From: Paraburkholderia sp. BL23I1N1
GTDB taxonomy: Bacteria; Pseudomonadota; Gammaproteobacteria; Burkholderiales; Burkholderiaceae
Length of the DNA: 64,000 nt
Reading direction: 5' to 3'
NCBI RefSeq assembly: GCF_003610295.1
Contig: NZ_RAPV01000001.1
Span: 6,696,001 to 6,760,000, forward strand
Shown: positions 8,472 through 17,131 of the stretch, piece after piece
Layout: each line of letters starts with the position of its first letter
Numbering within the stretch: position 1 is the stretch's first letter
Notes under the pieces: model-generated
What the model was told of the DNA's origin: nothing
Databases searched by the model: none
The model's input: only the letters and a program-made list of their open reading frames with translations
Position numbers and translations under genes: made by a program

Positions 8472-8723
8472 ATGAAAACACTTCGACTCGTGGCGACGTG
8501 CGCCGTCGCCCTCTTTCTTGGACAAGCCTGGGCGCAAGACAACCCGGTGCAGTCTGCAACCCCAACTGCCGCTCAAGACGTCGGCGGCACAATCAGCTCG
8601 TCGACAGGCGAAGCGGGATCCGCAGCAAAACTCTCGCGACAACAGGTTTACCAGGACCTCGTTCGCTCACAGCAAAGCGGAGAACAAAGCCGCATGTGGA
8701 GCGACCTCTACCACGGCCAATGA
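8472..8723 (+). CDS. Small exported DUF4148-like protein
   Basis: An 83-residue product starts MKTLRLVATCAVALFLGQAW with a signal peptide cleaved near AWA-QD. The C-terminal part, KLSRQQVYQDLVRSQQSGEQ, resembles the short SRxxVxxELxxAxxxGE motif of the DUF4148 family, which is abundant in Burkholderia and its relatives. GGAG lies 11 bases before the ATG. Family function is unknown. Confidence 0.65.
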   Translation: MKTLRLVATCAVALFLGQAWAQDNPVQSATPTAAQDVGGTISSSTGEAGSAAKLSRQQVYQDLVRSQQSGEQSRMWSDLYHGQ

Positions 8724-8783
8724 AGAACCAGGTCGACGAGCCGCATACACTGGTTACTTTCTGGCTTTGCCAAGACCTCCCGG

Positions 8784-10541
8784 TCAGTAACCAATACGCT
8801 TTTCGACTTTTCGGAACCGTCCCATCGACCGATAGTGCTGGAACCACGGGTTAGTGCGCAGTTCACATAATCGAGGCGAGCGCTCGGCAACCGCCGCCTC
8901 GAGCCAGTGAAACATTTCGTCCGGTTGCGCGAGACGTGCGTGCAATTCCGCAAACAGGAGCGGTGATGTATAGCGCTTTCGGCTCCTTGCGTGTAAATCC
9001 TGCAGATACCACTGTAGAACCCTCTGATAGCCACCAGAGTCCCAGATCGCTCGAATCGACGCCGCTCGAGCAAATTCGCTGCACCGGGTCAACGCATCGA
9101 CGGTCGCTTCGATTGCCTCTTCATACCGCCCCCGCACTTCGAATGCAGTAGCCAGCAACTGGTAAATCAGCGGCGATCTATTCCCGTGCCCGGTATCGTG
9201 AAACTCGCGGATCACCTCTTCGTACCTCCCCGACTGTATGAGACCAAATACGCGCGAACCTTCGAATCCCAGCGGATCCACACTCTCGGCGAGCTCGAAC
9301 TGCGCCCGCCCCTCCGCTTCTCGCCCGAGCACCAGCAGAAGTCGTCCGTACAGGCGGCTGGTTTCCGCATGGCTCGGGTTGAGCCGCAATGCCTTCAGAA
9401 ACTCGGCTTCCGCACGGCGCCAGTCCCAGTCGTAGAAGTAGTGCACGCCTGCAAGCGCCTGGTGAGCCTCCGGAAGATTAGCGTCGAGTTCCAGAGCGCG
9501 AAGTGCCGACTCGCGTGCTTTAGGGTAGCCCTGCGAGGGCGCGTAGAACCCATGCGTTGCGGTCGAGCCGAAGATATTCGACAAGCCGACATAGCCGAGC
9601 GCGTAGGTCGGGTCCCGATCGACAGCACGCTCGAAATAGCTCCGCGCGCGAATGAAGTCCTCGTCATTTAAGGCATGATGTGCAGCGAACCCCGCATCGA
9701 AATGAACGCGTCGAGTCCAATAGTACCGGCCACGCAGGTAGGCATCGTGCGCCAGCGGATCGACCGGCAGACGCCTTGCGAGCATGTGCTGCTGTTGCGC
9801 GAGCGCCGGCGATACTTCCTGAGCAAGGGCGGTTCCGACCTCTTTCTGGATATCCAGTGCGCCTCGTGTCATCGGTTCGTGCGCGCGGCTCCATATCTGC
9901 ACCTGATCGACACAGCGGATCAGGTGCGCCAGGATACGAACCCTTCCCGCGTCCTGCGTCAACGAACCTTCCAGCACATAGTCGACGGACAGCTCTAGCG
10001 CGATCTCCGCGATGCTCTTATTCACCCGCCGATACCCGGCGGCTGTTGTCCTCGCAATGACCAGGATCCGCTCGGGATTAAGCACCCCGATGTTGGCGGA
10101 GGTCTCATCTGCAAGCGCGTCGCAGAGACTGTCTTCGCTTGAATCGCCGGTCTTGTTTTCGAAAGGCAGGACCAGCACGCGAACCGCTTCTGCGGGAATA
10201 TGCAGAGGCTCCTCGGAGGACGTCCGCGTACCGTTCAGGCGATAACCCTTCCCCTTGACTGTAGTCAGATACAACGGGTGGTCGGGATTTTCATCTAGCG
10301 CAATCCGGATTTTTCTAATTGCTGTATTAATGCTGTTGTCCGTTTCGCGAAAAGCGTTGCCACCCCATAACGCCCTGACGATGTCTGCTCGCGTCACGAG
10401 TTGTCCGTCGCGGGACGCCATCAGGATCAGCAACTCCATCGGCAGGCGCTCGAGACGGATCTGCTGTCCAGCCCGACGCAATTCGTAGCGTTGGATATCG
10501 AGTTCGATATCTCCAATCCTGACGAATCCCTGAGGGTTCAT
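8784..10541 (-). CDS. HilA/CadC-like transcriptional regulator: winged helix, TolB/FlgO-like domain and TPR repeats
   Basis: The 585-residue protein begins with an OmpR/PhoB-type winged helix (residues about 8-100; DNSINTAIRKIRIALDENP, then KGKGYRLNG). A domain starting VRVLVLPFENKTGDSSEDSL and continuing DYVLEGSLTQDAGRVRI matches the FlgO/TolB-like domain seen in many such regulators. The rest contains tetratricopeptide repeats, for example DPTYALGYVGLSNIFG and LPEAHQALAGVHYFYDWDW. I see no membrane segment, so it is HilA-like rather than CadC-like. It overlaps the end of the MFS gene by four bases, so both are one operon; it may regulate that carrier. Confidence 0.85.
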   Translation of the reverse strand: MNPQGFVRIGDIELDIQRYELRRAGQQIRLERLPMELLILMASRDGQLVTRADIVRALWGGNAFRETDNSINTAIRKIRIALDENPDHPLYLTTVKGKGYRLNGTRTSSEEPLHIPAEAVRVLVLPFENKTGDSSEDSLCDALADETSANIGVLNPERILVIARTTAAGYRRVNKSIAEIALELSVDYVLEGSLTQDAGRVRILAHLIRCVDQVQIWSRAHEPMTRGALDIQKEVGTALAQEVSPALAQQQHMLARRLPVDPLAHDAYLRGRYYWTRRVHFDAGFAAHHALNDEDFIRARSYFERAVDRDPTYALGYVGLSNIFGSTATHGFYAPSQGYPKARESALRALELDANLPEAHQALAGVHYFYDWDWRRAEAEFLKALRLNPSHAETSRLYGRLLLVLGREAEGRAQFELAESVDPLGFEGSRVFGLIQSGRYEEVIREFHDTGHGNRSPLIYQLLATAFEVRGRYEEAIEATVDALTRCSEFARAASIRAIWDSGGYQRVLQWYLQDLHARSRKRYTSPLLFAELHARLAQPDEMFHWLEAAVAERSPRLCELRTNPWFQHYRSMGRFRKVEKRIGY

Positions 10542-11863
10542 TTGCGCTCCTGCAACAGCGACTCATTGCCCATTTTGAAGTCCACGGCCTCCCGGCGGCG
10601 ACGCTTCATCTGAAATGACGCAACGAACGCAAACGTCGCGCAAAGCACCATGACAAGCGCGGGTGCAAATGTCCAGTGCGTTCTGGATGCAAGAATGCTT
10701 GCGGCGAGCGGCGCCATTGCCATCGGCACGGCCAGACCGATATTCATGGCGGTGGCGAGGCCGCTGAATCGCACGTCGACGGGAAACATTTCCGCAATCG
10801 CACATGCGTAAGTGCCATTTGCAAACGAAGCGACGACACCGGCCATCAGAAACAGCAGGGGCAAGTTGGCCTGATGACGGGTCACCGCAACGTAAAAGAA
10901 AGGGGCGAACAGCACTGACAGTACGGTCCCCAACATGAAGACGAAACGCCGCGACAACAGATCGCCCAAATATGCAGTGGTGAGGATGCAGGCCGAGATG
11001 GTGGCCACATACACCGTCTGGGCGTGGGCAATCTTCTGTGGGTCATAGTGAAGCGTCTGAAGATAGACTGGCATGTGCGCCACGAAGAGGCCACTTGATG
11101 CGCCCACCAGTGACGCCGCAGCGATGCCTGTCAGAACGGCCGCAACATGATTGCGAAACAGAATAGTAAGTGGCTCCTGATGCCGGATCCCAATTGTCGT
11201 GGCATATTCGTCGGTTTCCACTAACGTGCGCCGCACTGCGAAACTCAGCAGGCCAAGCAGACCGCCGACCAGAAACCCGATCCGCCAGCCGAATGCGCGA
11301 ACGTGCTCTGGTGTGAAAAACACCTGCACACCGAGATTGATGCTAGTGGCAAGTATCAGCGCGATATTGACAGCGAGAAATACAACGCCACATAAGACCC
11401 CGGGTTTCGCGTGCGCTGTTTCAACGGCATAGATGACAGCTCCGGGTAATTCACCGCCCAGGCACAAACCCTGTGTGAGTCGCAGCAAAACCAGGAGCGC
11501 CGGCGCCGCAATGCCCAGCGATTCGTATGATGGAAGTATTCCGATGAGCAAGGTCGACACCGCCGCGATCATTGCCGACGAGGTGAAAACAACGCGCCGG
11601 CCGTACTTGTCACCCAACCGGCCGAGGAACGTGCCGCCCACGAGCCTCGACGTGTAACCGACGGCCAGGACCGCGAACGACAATGTCTCTGGCGGCACGC
11701 CCATTCGCGCCGGGAAAAATTCGCGGCCGATGCTCTGTGCGAAAAAGCCGTAGACGGCGAAATCGAATACCTCAAGCGCGCCCCCGGTGCTCGCGACAAA
11801 AATCATCCAGCGCTGGCGGGCGCTCAACCGCACATTACGGACTGTAAGCGAATCGTCGATCAT
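10538..11863 (-). CDS. MFS transporter, metabolite:H+ symporter (MHS) type
   Basis: The 441-residue membrane protein has about 12 hydrophobic segments. The start region WMIFVASTGGALEVFDFAVYGF matches MHS carriers, and GRLGDKYGRRVVF is the MFS signature loop between TM2 and TM3. MHS members import organic acids, shikimate, proline-betaine or similar. The specific substrate cannot be read. The stop overlaps the start of the winged-helix regulator, and a palindrome lies 13 bases before its start codon. Confidence 0.88.
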   Translation of the reverse strand: MIDDSLTVRNVRLSARQRWMIFVASTGGALEVFDFAVYGFFAQSIGREFFPARMGVPPETLSFAVLAVGYTSRLVGGTFLGRLGDKYGRRVVFTSSAMIAAVSTLLIGILPSYESLGIAAPALLVLLRLTQGLCLGGELPGAVIYAVETAHAKPGVLCGVVFLAVNIALILATSINLGVQVFFTPEHVRAFGWRIGFLVGGLLGLLSFAVRRTLVETDEYATTIGIRHQEPLTILFRNHVAAVLTGIAAASLVGASSGLFVAHMPVYLQTLHYDPQKIAHAQTVYVATISACILTTAYLGDLLSRRFVFMLGTVLSVLFAPFFYVAVTRHQANLPLLFLMAGVVASFANGTYACAIAEMFPVDVRFSGLATAMNIGLAVPMAMAPLAASILASRTHWTFAPALVMVLCATFAFVASFQMKRRRREAVDFKMGNESLLQERK

Positions 11864-11875
11864 GCGACCTCTGAT

Positions 11876-11900
11876 GCCGGTAAGCGTCGCGATTACCGGC
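11876..11900. promoter_or_regulatory. Inverted repeat before the MFS/regulator operon
   Basis: GCCGGTAA and TTACCGGC form a perfect 8-base inverted repeat around nine bases that include the palindrome TCGCGA. It lies between the MFS start codon (11863) and any upstream promoter. It could be an operator or a leader hairpin; the protein that binds is unknown. Confidence 0.5.
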
Positions 11901-11970
11901 GTTTGACAGTCGTACTGGAACAGTGTCTTCGATTGTCAAAACCTACGCAAAACATAAAGCTGTGGTGATG

Positions 11971-12171
11971 ATGCTCGCAATTCCTCATAATATTCCGGAC
12001 AACAATTGGCGCAAGCTCGATGAACACATTTTCAGGCTCGCCAAGGTCGATGGCCGACTGCTGATGGACTTATGCAACGACACGGTGCGGCAATCGGAGG
12101 GAGATGCCCGGACATCTACGACGTGGGTGCCGTGTCACTGTTTCTCTGTCGGCTCAAGGATCATCCGGTAA
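11971..12171 (+). CDS. Doubtful small ORF
   Basis: An open frame starting MLAIPHNIPDNNWRKLDEHI has protein-like composition with a helical stretch (FRLAKVDGRLLMDLCNDTV), but no ribosome site and no domain I recognise. It may be a small gene, a remnant or chance. The surrounding 11.9-12.25 kb is otherwise without a supportable gene. Confidence 0.2.
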   Translation: MLAIPHNIPDNNWRKLDEHIFRLAKVDGRLLMDLCNDTVRQSEGDARTSTTWVPCHCFSVGSRIIR

Positions 12172-12269
12172 AGGCAATTCTGGCCTAGGTGATCACACTG
12201 CCACCGCCGCTGCACAGATTGATAAGCTCCGTTTTCCGCTGACCGTACCGCGACCGGAGCAGCGATCCG

Positions 12270-12533
12270 ATGCGCCACACCATCCTTGCGGTGATTCTGG
12301 CTTGCGTCACGTTGTCTGCTCTCGCAGAGTCACAACCGTTTCATGCTGCAGTGTCGAGTCCACGGTCCAGGATGCCAGCGGGTTGGCGTCCGCCAATCGA
12401 GCCGCGCCTGAAAGCACTGGTGCTTATGGGTCCGCTCGCATCCTCTTTTCGCTTGATTCGGAACTTGACGACTTCAAGCGCTCGCCGACCTCACAACTAC
12501 GCCACGCAAATGCCTGGCACTGCGACCTTCTGA
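12270..12533 (+). pseudogene. Possible remnant of a small exported protein
   Basis: The frame starts MRHTILAVILACVTLSALAE, a good signal peptide, but then turns to arginine/proline-rich sequence with no structure and runs into the opposite-strand monooxygenase gene. The neighbouring plus frame over 12350-12475 reads DASGLASANRAAPESTGAYG and then ILFSLDSELDDFKRS, which looks more like an exported protein body. A frameshift near 12345 would join the two. This is suggestive only. Confidence 0.3.
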
Positions 12534-12865
12534 AACAGATGCGGACTGGCAACCGCCGAGGATGGATAGGCCGAGAGTCTTGCCCTGAACTCCGGATGCG
12601 CAAACGCGGCCCGGAAATGCGCGTTCGATTCCCAGACGGCGTAGTTGAGATACGTTGGGCTCTCGCCGAGCGCACGATGCAACTGGGTCGAGATGAACCC
12701 CGGCTGCTGCTTCATGATGGCGGCATCGTCTTGCCACGCCTGAAGGAAAACCTGCTCGTCAGCCTTGTCTAGCGTGAATACATTCACGAGGACGACGGGC
12801 GAGGCTTCGAGTGCGATTTGACGTTCGATCGGGAAGGCTGGATCGAGGGGACGCATTAGTGACAT
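12497..12865 (-). CDS. Antibiotic biosynthesis monooxygenase (ABM) domain protein
   Basis: The 122-residue product contains one ABM ferredoxin-like domain: PVVLVNVFTLDKADEQVFLQAW, then QPGFISTQLHRALGESPTYLNYAVWES and FRAAFAHPEFRARL. ABM proteins are small dimeric cofactor-free oxygenases or haem-degrading/quinol-oxidising enzymes. It is divergent from the MarR gene at 12968, with a shared palindromic operator, and so is probably a MarR target. The reaction is unknown. Confidence 0.85.
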   Translation of the reverse strand: MSLMRPLDPAFPIERQIALEASPVVLVNVFTLDKADEQVFLQAWQDDAAIMKQQPGFISTQLHRALGESPTYLNYAVWESNAHFRAAFAHPEFRARLSAYPSSAVASPHLFQKVAVPGICVA

Positions 12866-12909
12866 GATGGGCTCCTGTCGTTAGTGGGTGACGGCATGAA
12901 GCTTGACTC

Positions 12910-12940
12910 ATTGACATCACGATGTCAATTATGCTATATT
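12910..12940 (+). promoter_or_regulatory. marR promoter overlapped by a palindromic operator
   Basis: ATTGACATC-AC-GATGTCAAT is a perfect 20-base inverted repeat (12910-12929). The same bases supply a consensus -35 box TTGACA at 12911-12916, with CTATAT 17 bases or TATATT 18 bases downstream as the -10. The operator therefore covers the -35 box and spacer of the MarR promoter, as expected for autoregulation, and could also repress the divergent ABM gene. Confidence 0.78.
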
Positions 12941-12967
12941 GATTCAGATTGAAAATATGGTGTCAAA

Positions 12968-13438
12968 ATGCGGAAAACCAGGCAAACCCCGACCGGGGTC
13001 GCGCTAACCGACCTTATCCTCGGCATGTTTCGGGCCAACAACCTGACTTTGGCGTGGGGCGACCGGCTCGTCGCGCCGCTTGGGATAACCAGCGCTCGCT
13101 GGCAGATTCTGGGGGCCATTGCGGCGGCAGACCGTCCGCAGCCGGTTGCCTGGCTTGCGCGCGACCTGGGAGCCAACCGCCAGAACGTGCAGCGCATCGT
13201 CAACGATCTGGAGAAGGAAGGGCTCGTCATATTCCAGCCCAACCCGTATCACCGCCGTGCGCAACTCGTCGTGTTGACGGACAAGGGATCGCAGACGTTC
13301 GACGCCGCGATCCGTCTGTACGTCCCGCAGGTCAACAAGCTTTCAGATGGAATACCCATTGAAGATATTCAAACGGCCCTCAACGTCATAACCGAACTAC
13401 GGAGGAGACTTGAAGGCCTGGAGAATGCTGACGAGTAG
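12968..13438 (+). CDS. MarR-family transcriptional regulator
   Basis: The 156-residue protein has the MarR winged helix: RWQILGAIAAADRPQPVAWL, then RDLGANRQNVQRIVNDLEKE and the wing PNPYHRRAQLVVLTDKG, with flanking dimerisation helices. The N-terminus is MRKTRQTPTGVALTDLILGM. It is divergent from the ABM monooxygenase gene and preceded by a strong promoter/operator. It probably represses itself and the monooxygenase until a phenolic or similar ligand binds; the ligand is inferred only from family habit. Confidence 0.9.
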   Translation: MRKTRQTPTGVALTDLILGMFRANNLTLAWGDRLVAPLGITSARWQILGAIAAADRPQPVAWLARDLGANRQNVQRIVNDLEKEGLVIFQPNPYHRRAQLVVLTDKGSQTFDAAIRLYVPQVNKLSDGIPIEDIQTALNVITELRRRLEGLENADE

Positions 13439-13463
13439 ATTTGAACACCAGGACGCCTTGAAT

Positions 13464-13511
13464 GTAAGCACGCTCGCGGCGGCCAGTCGGTCGGCGCGAG
13501 CGTGTACTTAC
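13464..13511. terminator. Bidirectional hairpin between convergent genes
   Basis: CACGCTCGCG (13469-13478) pairs with CGCGAGCGTG (13495-13504) around a 16-base loop; GTAAG and CTTAC extend the stem after a two-base bulge. It lies between the end of the MarR gene and the end of the opposite-strand propeller gene. There is no T-tract, so efficiency is uncertain. Confidence 0.55.
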
Positions 13512-13546
13512 TGCGACCACATCATTCAGCAATCAACGCACGATCG

Positions 13547-14635
13547 TTACTGCTGGTCGTCTGTCGGCACGAAGACCATACCGTGCGGACTGGCCAGATT
13601 GGTTACCAACGGAAGGAGTGCTCCGCTACGCAAATCAAGTTGGCCGACGTAACCCGGCACCGCCGGCGTGCTACCCGAAGCGGCTACGCCCGTTGACGCG
13701 GAGAACGCAGCATCACGCTGCCAGACATTGGCACTGATCTTGTACACCGTATTCGCCTTCGTATCGGACACCAGCAGGTAGCCCCGTCGTGCAGTGGCAA
13801 ATACCGTGTCGTCAACCTGCACGTTGCCGAGAAGCGGCAGATATTGCACTCGCGGTTCATCGCCCGAGGAGCGCAACAGAACGAGCTGACCATCGCCCTG
13901 ATCATCGAGCAGTACATCGCCCGACGGCGTCAGCGTCATCGAATCCGGATCGGTCAGACTGAGGGTTGCCACCGTGCCAAACGGAATGTCGCTGGCGTCC
14001 AATGAGCCGCGCATTACCGGCGTGACGTCGACCGTGTATGTGTTCGCATCAAGGTGCAGAACGCGGACAATCGCAGGCCCCGTATTCTTGCCACTAGCAT
14101 TTAGAGTGGGATTGGACGCACTGAAATAGGCCTGGCCGTCCTTGAATACGATGTCATCGTAACCGCCGCCATGCAGCGTCTTGCCGAACGAATACGGTTT
14201 GGATGCCTGGCCGGTCGCGGGATTGATGATGACGAGGTTTGGACTCGCATCCTCATTCTGCATCGCCCAGATCTCACGCGTGTACGGATTGACCTTCAGG
14301 CCATCGTTGTGTCCCGCGACCTGGAAAGTTTTCATGACACTGCCGTCTTGCGCGTATTCAACAAGCACGCTCATCGCGCCATTCGAGCCGTCCGGCGCGC
14401 CGTTGTTTGCGTAGCCGACCCAAACGTGACCATCAAGCACGGCCAGTGAGTCCGGTGCGCTCATCAACCCACCGGAACCCACCGCGAACACGCTCAGGCT
14501 AAAACCCGGCGTGACTACTGGCTTCGCCGAGGTTTGCGCGTAGGCACCCCCGGTCGCGAAACAGAGTGCGGTGAGCGCTAGCGCCGTGCGCGTGAAAATG
14601 CGGCTTACTGCGTAAGCAGGTCGAATGCTTGACAT
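13547..14635 (-). CDS. Exported beta-propeller protein (SMP-30/NHL-like)
   Basis: The 362-residue product starts MSSIRPAYAVSRIFTRTALA, with a signal peptide ending GGAYA-QT. The start at 14635 follows CAGGAGACG. The mature part has repeating blade-like units such as APDSLAVLDGHVWVGYANNG, MSVLVEYAQDGSVMKTFQVA and NPYTREIWAMQNEDASPN, and ends with GALLPLVTNLASPHGMVFVP. This indicates a periplasmic or secreted beta-propeller. Related proteins bind sugars or lactones or have gluconolactonase-like folds; no catalytic assignment can be made. Confidence 0.75.
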   Translation of the reverse strand: MSSIRPAYAVSRIFTRTALALTALCFATGGAYAQTSAKPVVTPGFSLSVFAVGSGGLMSAPDSLAVLDGHVWVGYANNGAPDGSNGAMSVLVEYAQDGSVMKTFQVAGHNDGLKVNPYTREIWAMQNEDASPNLVIINPATGQASKPYSFGKTLHGGGYDDIVFKDGQAYFSASNPTLNASGKNTGPAIVRVLHLDANTYTVDVTPVMRGSLDASDIPFGTVATLSLTDPDSMTLTPSGDVLLDDQGDGQLVLLRSSGDEPRVQYLPLLGNVQVDDTVFATARRGYLLVSDTKANTVYKISANVWQRDAAFSASTGVAASGSTPAVPGYVGQLDLRSGALLPLVTNLASPHGMVFVPTDDQQ

Positions 14636-15073
14636 GTTCGTCTCCTGAAACGTATATGCGGGACGGGAAGGCAGGGGCACCGGCATTTGCGAGGTAGCCG
14701 GTAATGGAACGTAATACATGGGAACATGCGCGCGTGACCGAATGGTGACGGCGCATGAAACCACGCCGACCGATATGTCATCAGGCGTCTGTCAAGCTCG
14801 TCGCCAGAGGTGATATGAACGTTCCCGGTGGCCAGCCGGTTGCGCGGGGTGCGGGAAACCGCGATCGAGTATTGGCCGGTTCGCCCTGCCCGTCGACCAC
14901 TCCAATACTAGAACGCCAGGCGCTTGCTCTCTTTGATACCTGGATATAACCCGACCATACGGGTGGCAAAGACGAACACCTGTTTGTAGGTCTGGTGCGA
15001 ATTCCGTGCGTGCGATACCGTGGGGGTGTCGCGGTCGTTCTCCTGACTCCGTTGTGCAACCCGGAAACGGATA
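14636..15073. other. Intergenic region between divergent genes
   Basis: About 440 bases separate the propeller start and the winged-helix ATPase start. I see no supportable gene. A short minus-strand frame ending near 14939 reads YKQVFVFATRMVGLYPGIKE and may be a fragment, but I do not recognise it. Confidence 0.35.
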
Positions 15074-16636
15074 ATGCTAATGAGCCTCCTGCAAGTTGCG
15101 TTCCTCGATCAGGTTGCCTGGGGTGTCTTCAGTATGGAAAAGATCGGCCGTACCAGCGTCTCACTTGAAACACGGGAGGCCTTTCAGAATGGCCACCGCC
15201 TTCGGATCGGCGCACGTGCATTCGACATGCTCGAGGTGCTGATTCAGGCGCGAGGCAAAATCGTTACCAAAAACCAAATAATGTCGCATGTGTGGCCAGA
15301 CCTCGTCGTTGAGGAAGGCAACATTCACGTCCATTTGTCCGCGCTCAGAAAACAACTCGGCGCCGACGGCCGTGCAATCCAGACCGTTCCGCGGCGAGGT
15401 TATCGTCTAGTCCCGCTGGACGACGACACTAGCGTGCATCAGAGCAAGAACTCAGCAATACCCTCTACGTCGCCGTCAATCGAGTTTGAGCCACTCCCCA
15501 TTTGTTATACGCCGTTAATCGGCCGCGAAAATGAAATCGGCGAGATTACAAGTGCGTTGCAGGACACGCCGGTCGTGACGCTACTCGGACCTGGCGGCGC
15601 AGGAAAGACGCACCTTGCGATCGAGGCGGCTCAATCAATGAGGGCAAACGGTCGCGTCGACGTCTGTTTCCTGTCTCTTGCCCCCGTACTTCGCCGTGAG
15701 CAGGTGCTAAATGCCGCTGCGGAAGCGTTCGGCATCGAACCTTTCGACGAACTGCTCCTGCTGCCGAAGCTGCTCGGCGCCGTTGCCGATCGCCGGATAC
15801 TTTTGGTATTGGACAACTGTGAACACATGCTCGAAGAGGCGGCGAGGCTGACTGAACGACTGGTTCAGGCAAGCGCAAATCTCCGGGTTTTGGCCACCAG
15901 CCGCGAAGCGCTCCGGAGTCGCAACGAGACGTTACATTGGGTCGCGCCACTCGCTACTCCCGGTGTCGATGCCACTCACAGAGAGATTCTGGCTTGCCCG
16001 TCGGTCGAAACGTTTCTCGCATTTGCCGCGTCGTGGACCAGCGACCTGACGAAAGAGCCGGAGAATGTCGATATGATCGGATCGGTCTGCCGCCAACTCG
16101 ATGGCCTTCCCCTGGCCCTCGAATTGGCGGCGTCTAGAGCGAGGGTTTTTGGCATGCGACAACTGGCGTGTGAAGTGGCGGATGACCCTTTCCGGACACT
16201 CATAGGAGGACGTCGGACCGCACCCGCGCGTCAGCGGACGCTTCTGGGCATGCTCGACTGGAGCTACCAGCTACTCGGCGAACTCGAGAGAGTCGTGCTG
16301 CACAAACTCGCGAAGATTTCAGGGCACTTCCACCTTGACCATGCGCAAACTGTCGCTGCCGTCGACAGGGTGTCGAAAGGAGACGTTACGGAAGCCATAG
16401 CAGGCCTGGTATCGAAGTGCCTGGTCATCAGGACGCCCGGTGGCGAGAAAGACGACTACTACCTGCTTGGAACAACCCGCGAATACGCATTGCGGAAGCT
16501 CGACCGGCCTCCAAAAATTGGCGAAGGTCCATTGGAAAGGACACGCCATAGAGACCGTTCCGCTGAAGGCCGGAGTACGGCGCGCGCCAGCACGCATTTC
16601 GCGTCACCGGGCAACGGGAGGCGGCATCGAGCCTGA
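15074..16636 (+). CDS. Winged-helix/NB-ARC-like ATPase regulator, probably C-terminally truncated
   Basis: The 520-residue product has an OmpR-type winged helix (about residues 25-115; RLRIGARAFDMLEVL, then LSALRKQLGADG and TVPRRGYRLVP). A P-loop NTPase follows, with LLGPGGAGKTHLAIEAA (Walker A) and ILLVLDNCEHML (Walker B), then GLPLALELAASRARVFG. Proteins of this design are usually about 900 residues, with a long helical repeat region after TTREYALRKL. Here that region is missing: after KLDRPP the frame becomes arginine-rich and unstructured. The 3' end therefore seems lost and fused to unrelated DNA. Start codons at 15074, 15080 and 15134 are possible. Confidence 0.75.
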   Translation: MLMSLLQVAFLDQVAWGVFSMEKIGRTSVSLETREAFQNGHRLRIGARAFDMLEVLIQARGKIVTKNQIMSHVWPDLVVEEGNIHVHLSALRKQLGADGRAIQTVPRRGYRLVPLDDDTSVHQSKNSAIPSTSPSIEFEPLPICYTPLIGRENEIGEITSALQDTPVVTLLGPGGAGKTHLAIEAAQSMRANGRVDVCFLSLAPVLRREQVLNAAAEAFGIEPFDELLLLPKLLGAVADRRILLVLDNCEHMLEEAARLTERLVQASANLRVLATSREALRSRNETLHWVAPLATPGVDATHREILACPSVETFLAFAASWTSDLTKEPENVDMIGSVCRQLDGLPLALELAASRARVFGMRQLACEVADDPFRTLIGGRRTAPARQRTLLGMLDWSYQLLGELERVVLHKLAKISGHFHLDHAQTVAAVDRVSKGDVTEAIAGLVSKCLVIRTPGGEKDDYYLLGTTREYALRKLDRPPKIGEGPLERTRHRDRSAEGRSTARASTHFASPGNGRRHRA

Positions 16637-16704
16637 TCATTCCTCTGTTGAGCGACGACGAGATTGCGTCTGTTTCAGCTTATGTGGCGGCGCTGAAGCA
16701 ATGA
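16633..16704 (+). pseudogene. Cytochrome c-like C-terminal remnant
   Basis: A plus frame different from the ATPase frame reads LIIPLLSDDEIASVSAYVAA followed by LKQ and a stop at 16702-16704. The pattern L(T/S)DDEIAxVxAYVxxL at the very end of a protein is typical of class I cytochrome c domains. No haem motif lies upstream. It probably marks the far side of the deletion that truncated the ATPase. Confidence 0.5.
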
Positions 16705-16779
16705 AACCCGAACGATCGGCCACCGGTACTCGCAAATCACCTGAGACTGCAAGACCCGATATCGCTCCGGACTCCCTAC

Positions 16780-17070
16780 TTATGAACATTGCACGTCCGA
16801 CGTGTCAGCGTCGCCCCGATTTCTGGGGATTCTCCGGAGGGCAGCCGTAGCATCGATTTCGGCCTCGTTTCGTTCGCTGGCGGTCAACGCCTGCCGATCG
16901 TGTGAAGACAATAACGTTGAAGCCGGCTCATTGACAGAGCATGTCACGCGCTTGCCGTCGTGCAGTTGGACGGTTGTTACGTAACTAGGCTGCGGCGCCG
17001 CTGCCGACGCGGCACCCATTGAAGCGCCCACCAAAGCAAAAATAGCAGCGATGCGAAAAATTCCAGGCAT
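16780..17070 (-). CDS. Small exported protein of unknown function
   Basis: The 96-residue product starts MPGIFRIAAIFALVGASMGA with a signal peptide ending ASA-AA. The mature part has two widely spaced cysteines (VTCSVNEP and the C-terminal VQCS) that may form a disulfide. AGAGGAA precedes the ATG. Two copies of CTTAACGT lie about 65-80 bases upstream and may bind a response regulator. I recognise no family. Confidence 0.6.
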   Translation of the reverse strand: MPGIFRIAAIFALVGASMGAASAAAPQPSYVTTVQLHDGKRVTCSVNEPASTLLSSHDRQALTASERNEAEIDATAALRRIPRNRGDADTSDVQCS

Positions 17071-17131
17071 GGAGTTCCTCTATGGTCGAAATTGACACCA
17101 GAATGTTGCACCGATTCTGAACGAATCCACC

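Noticed and set aside
12104..12772. A 222-codon plus-strand frame
   Set aside because: Its 3' half is antisense to the ABM monooxygenase gene, and the middle only hints at a frameshifted remnant.
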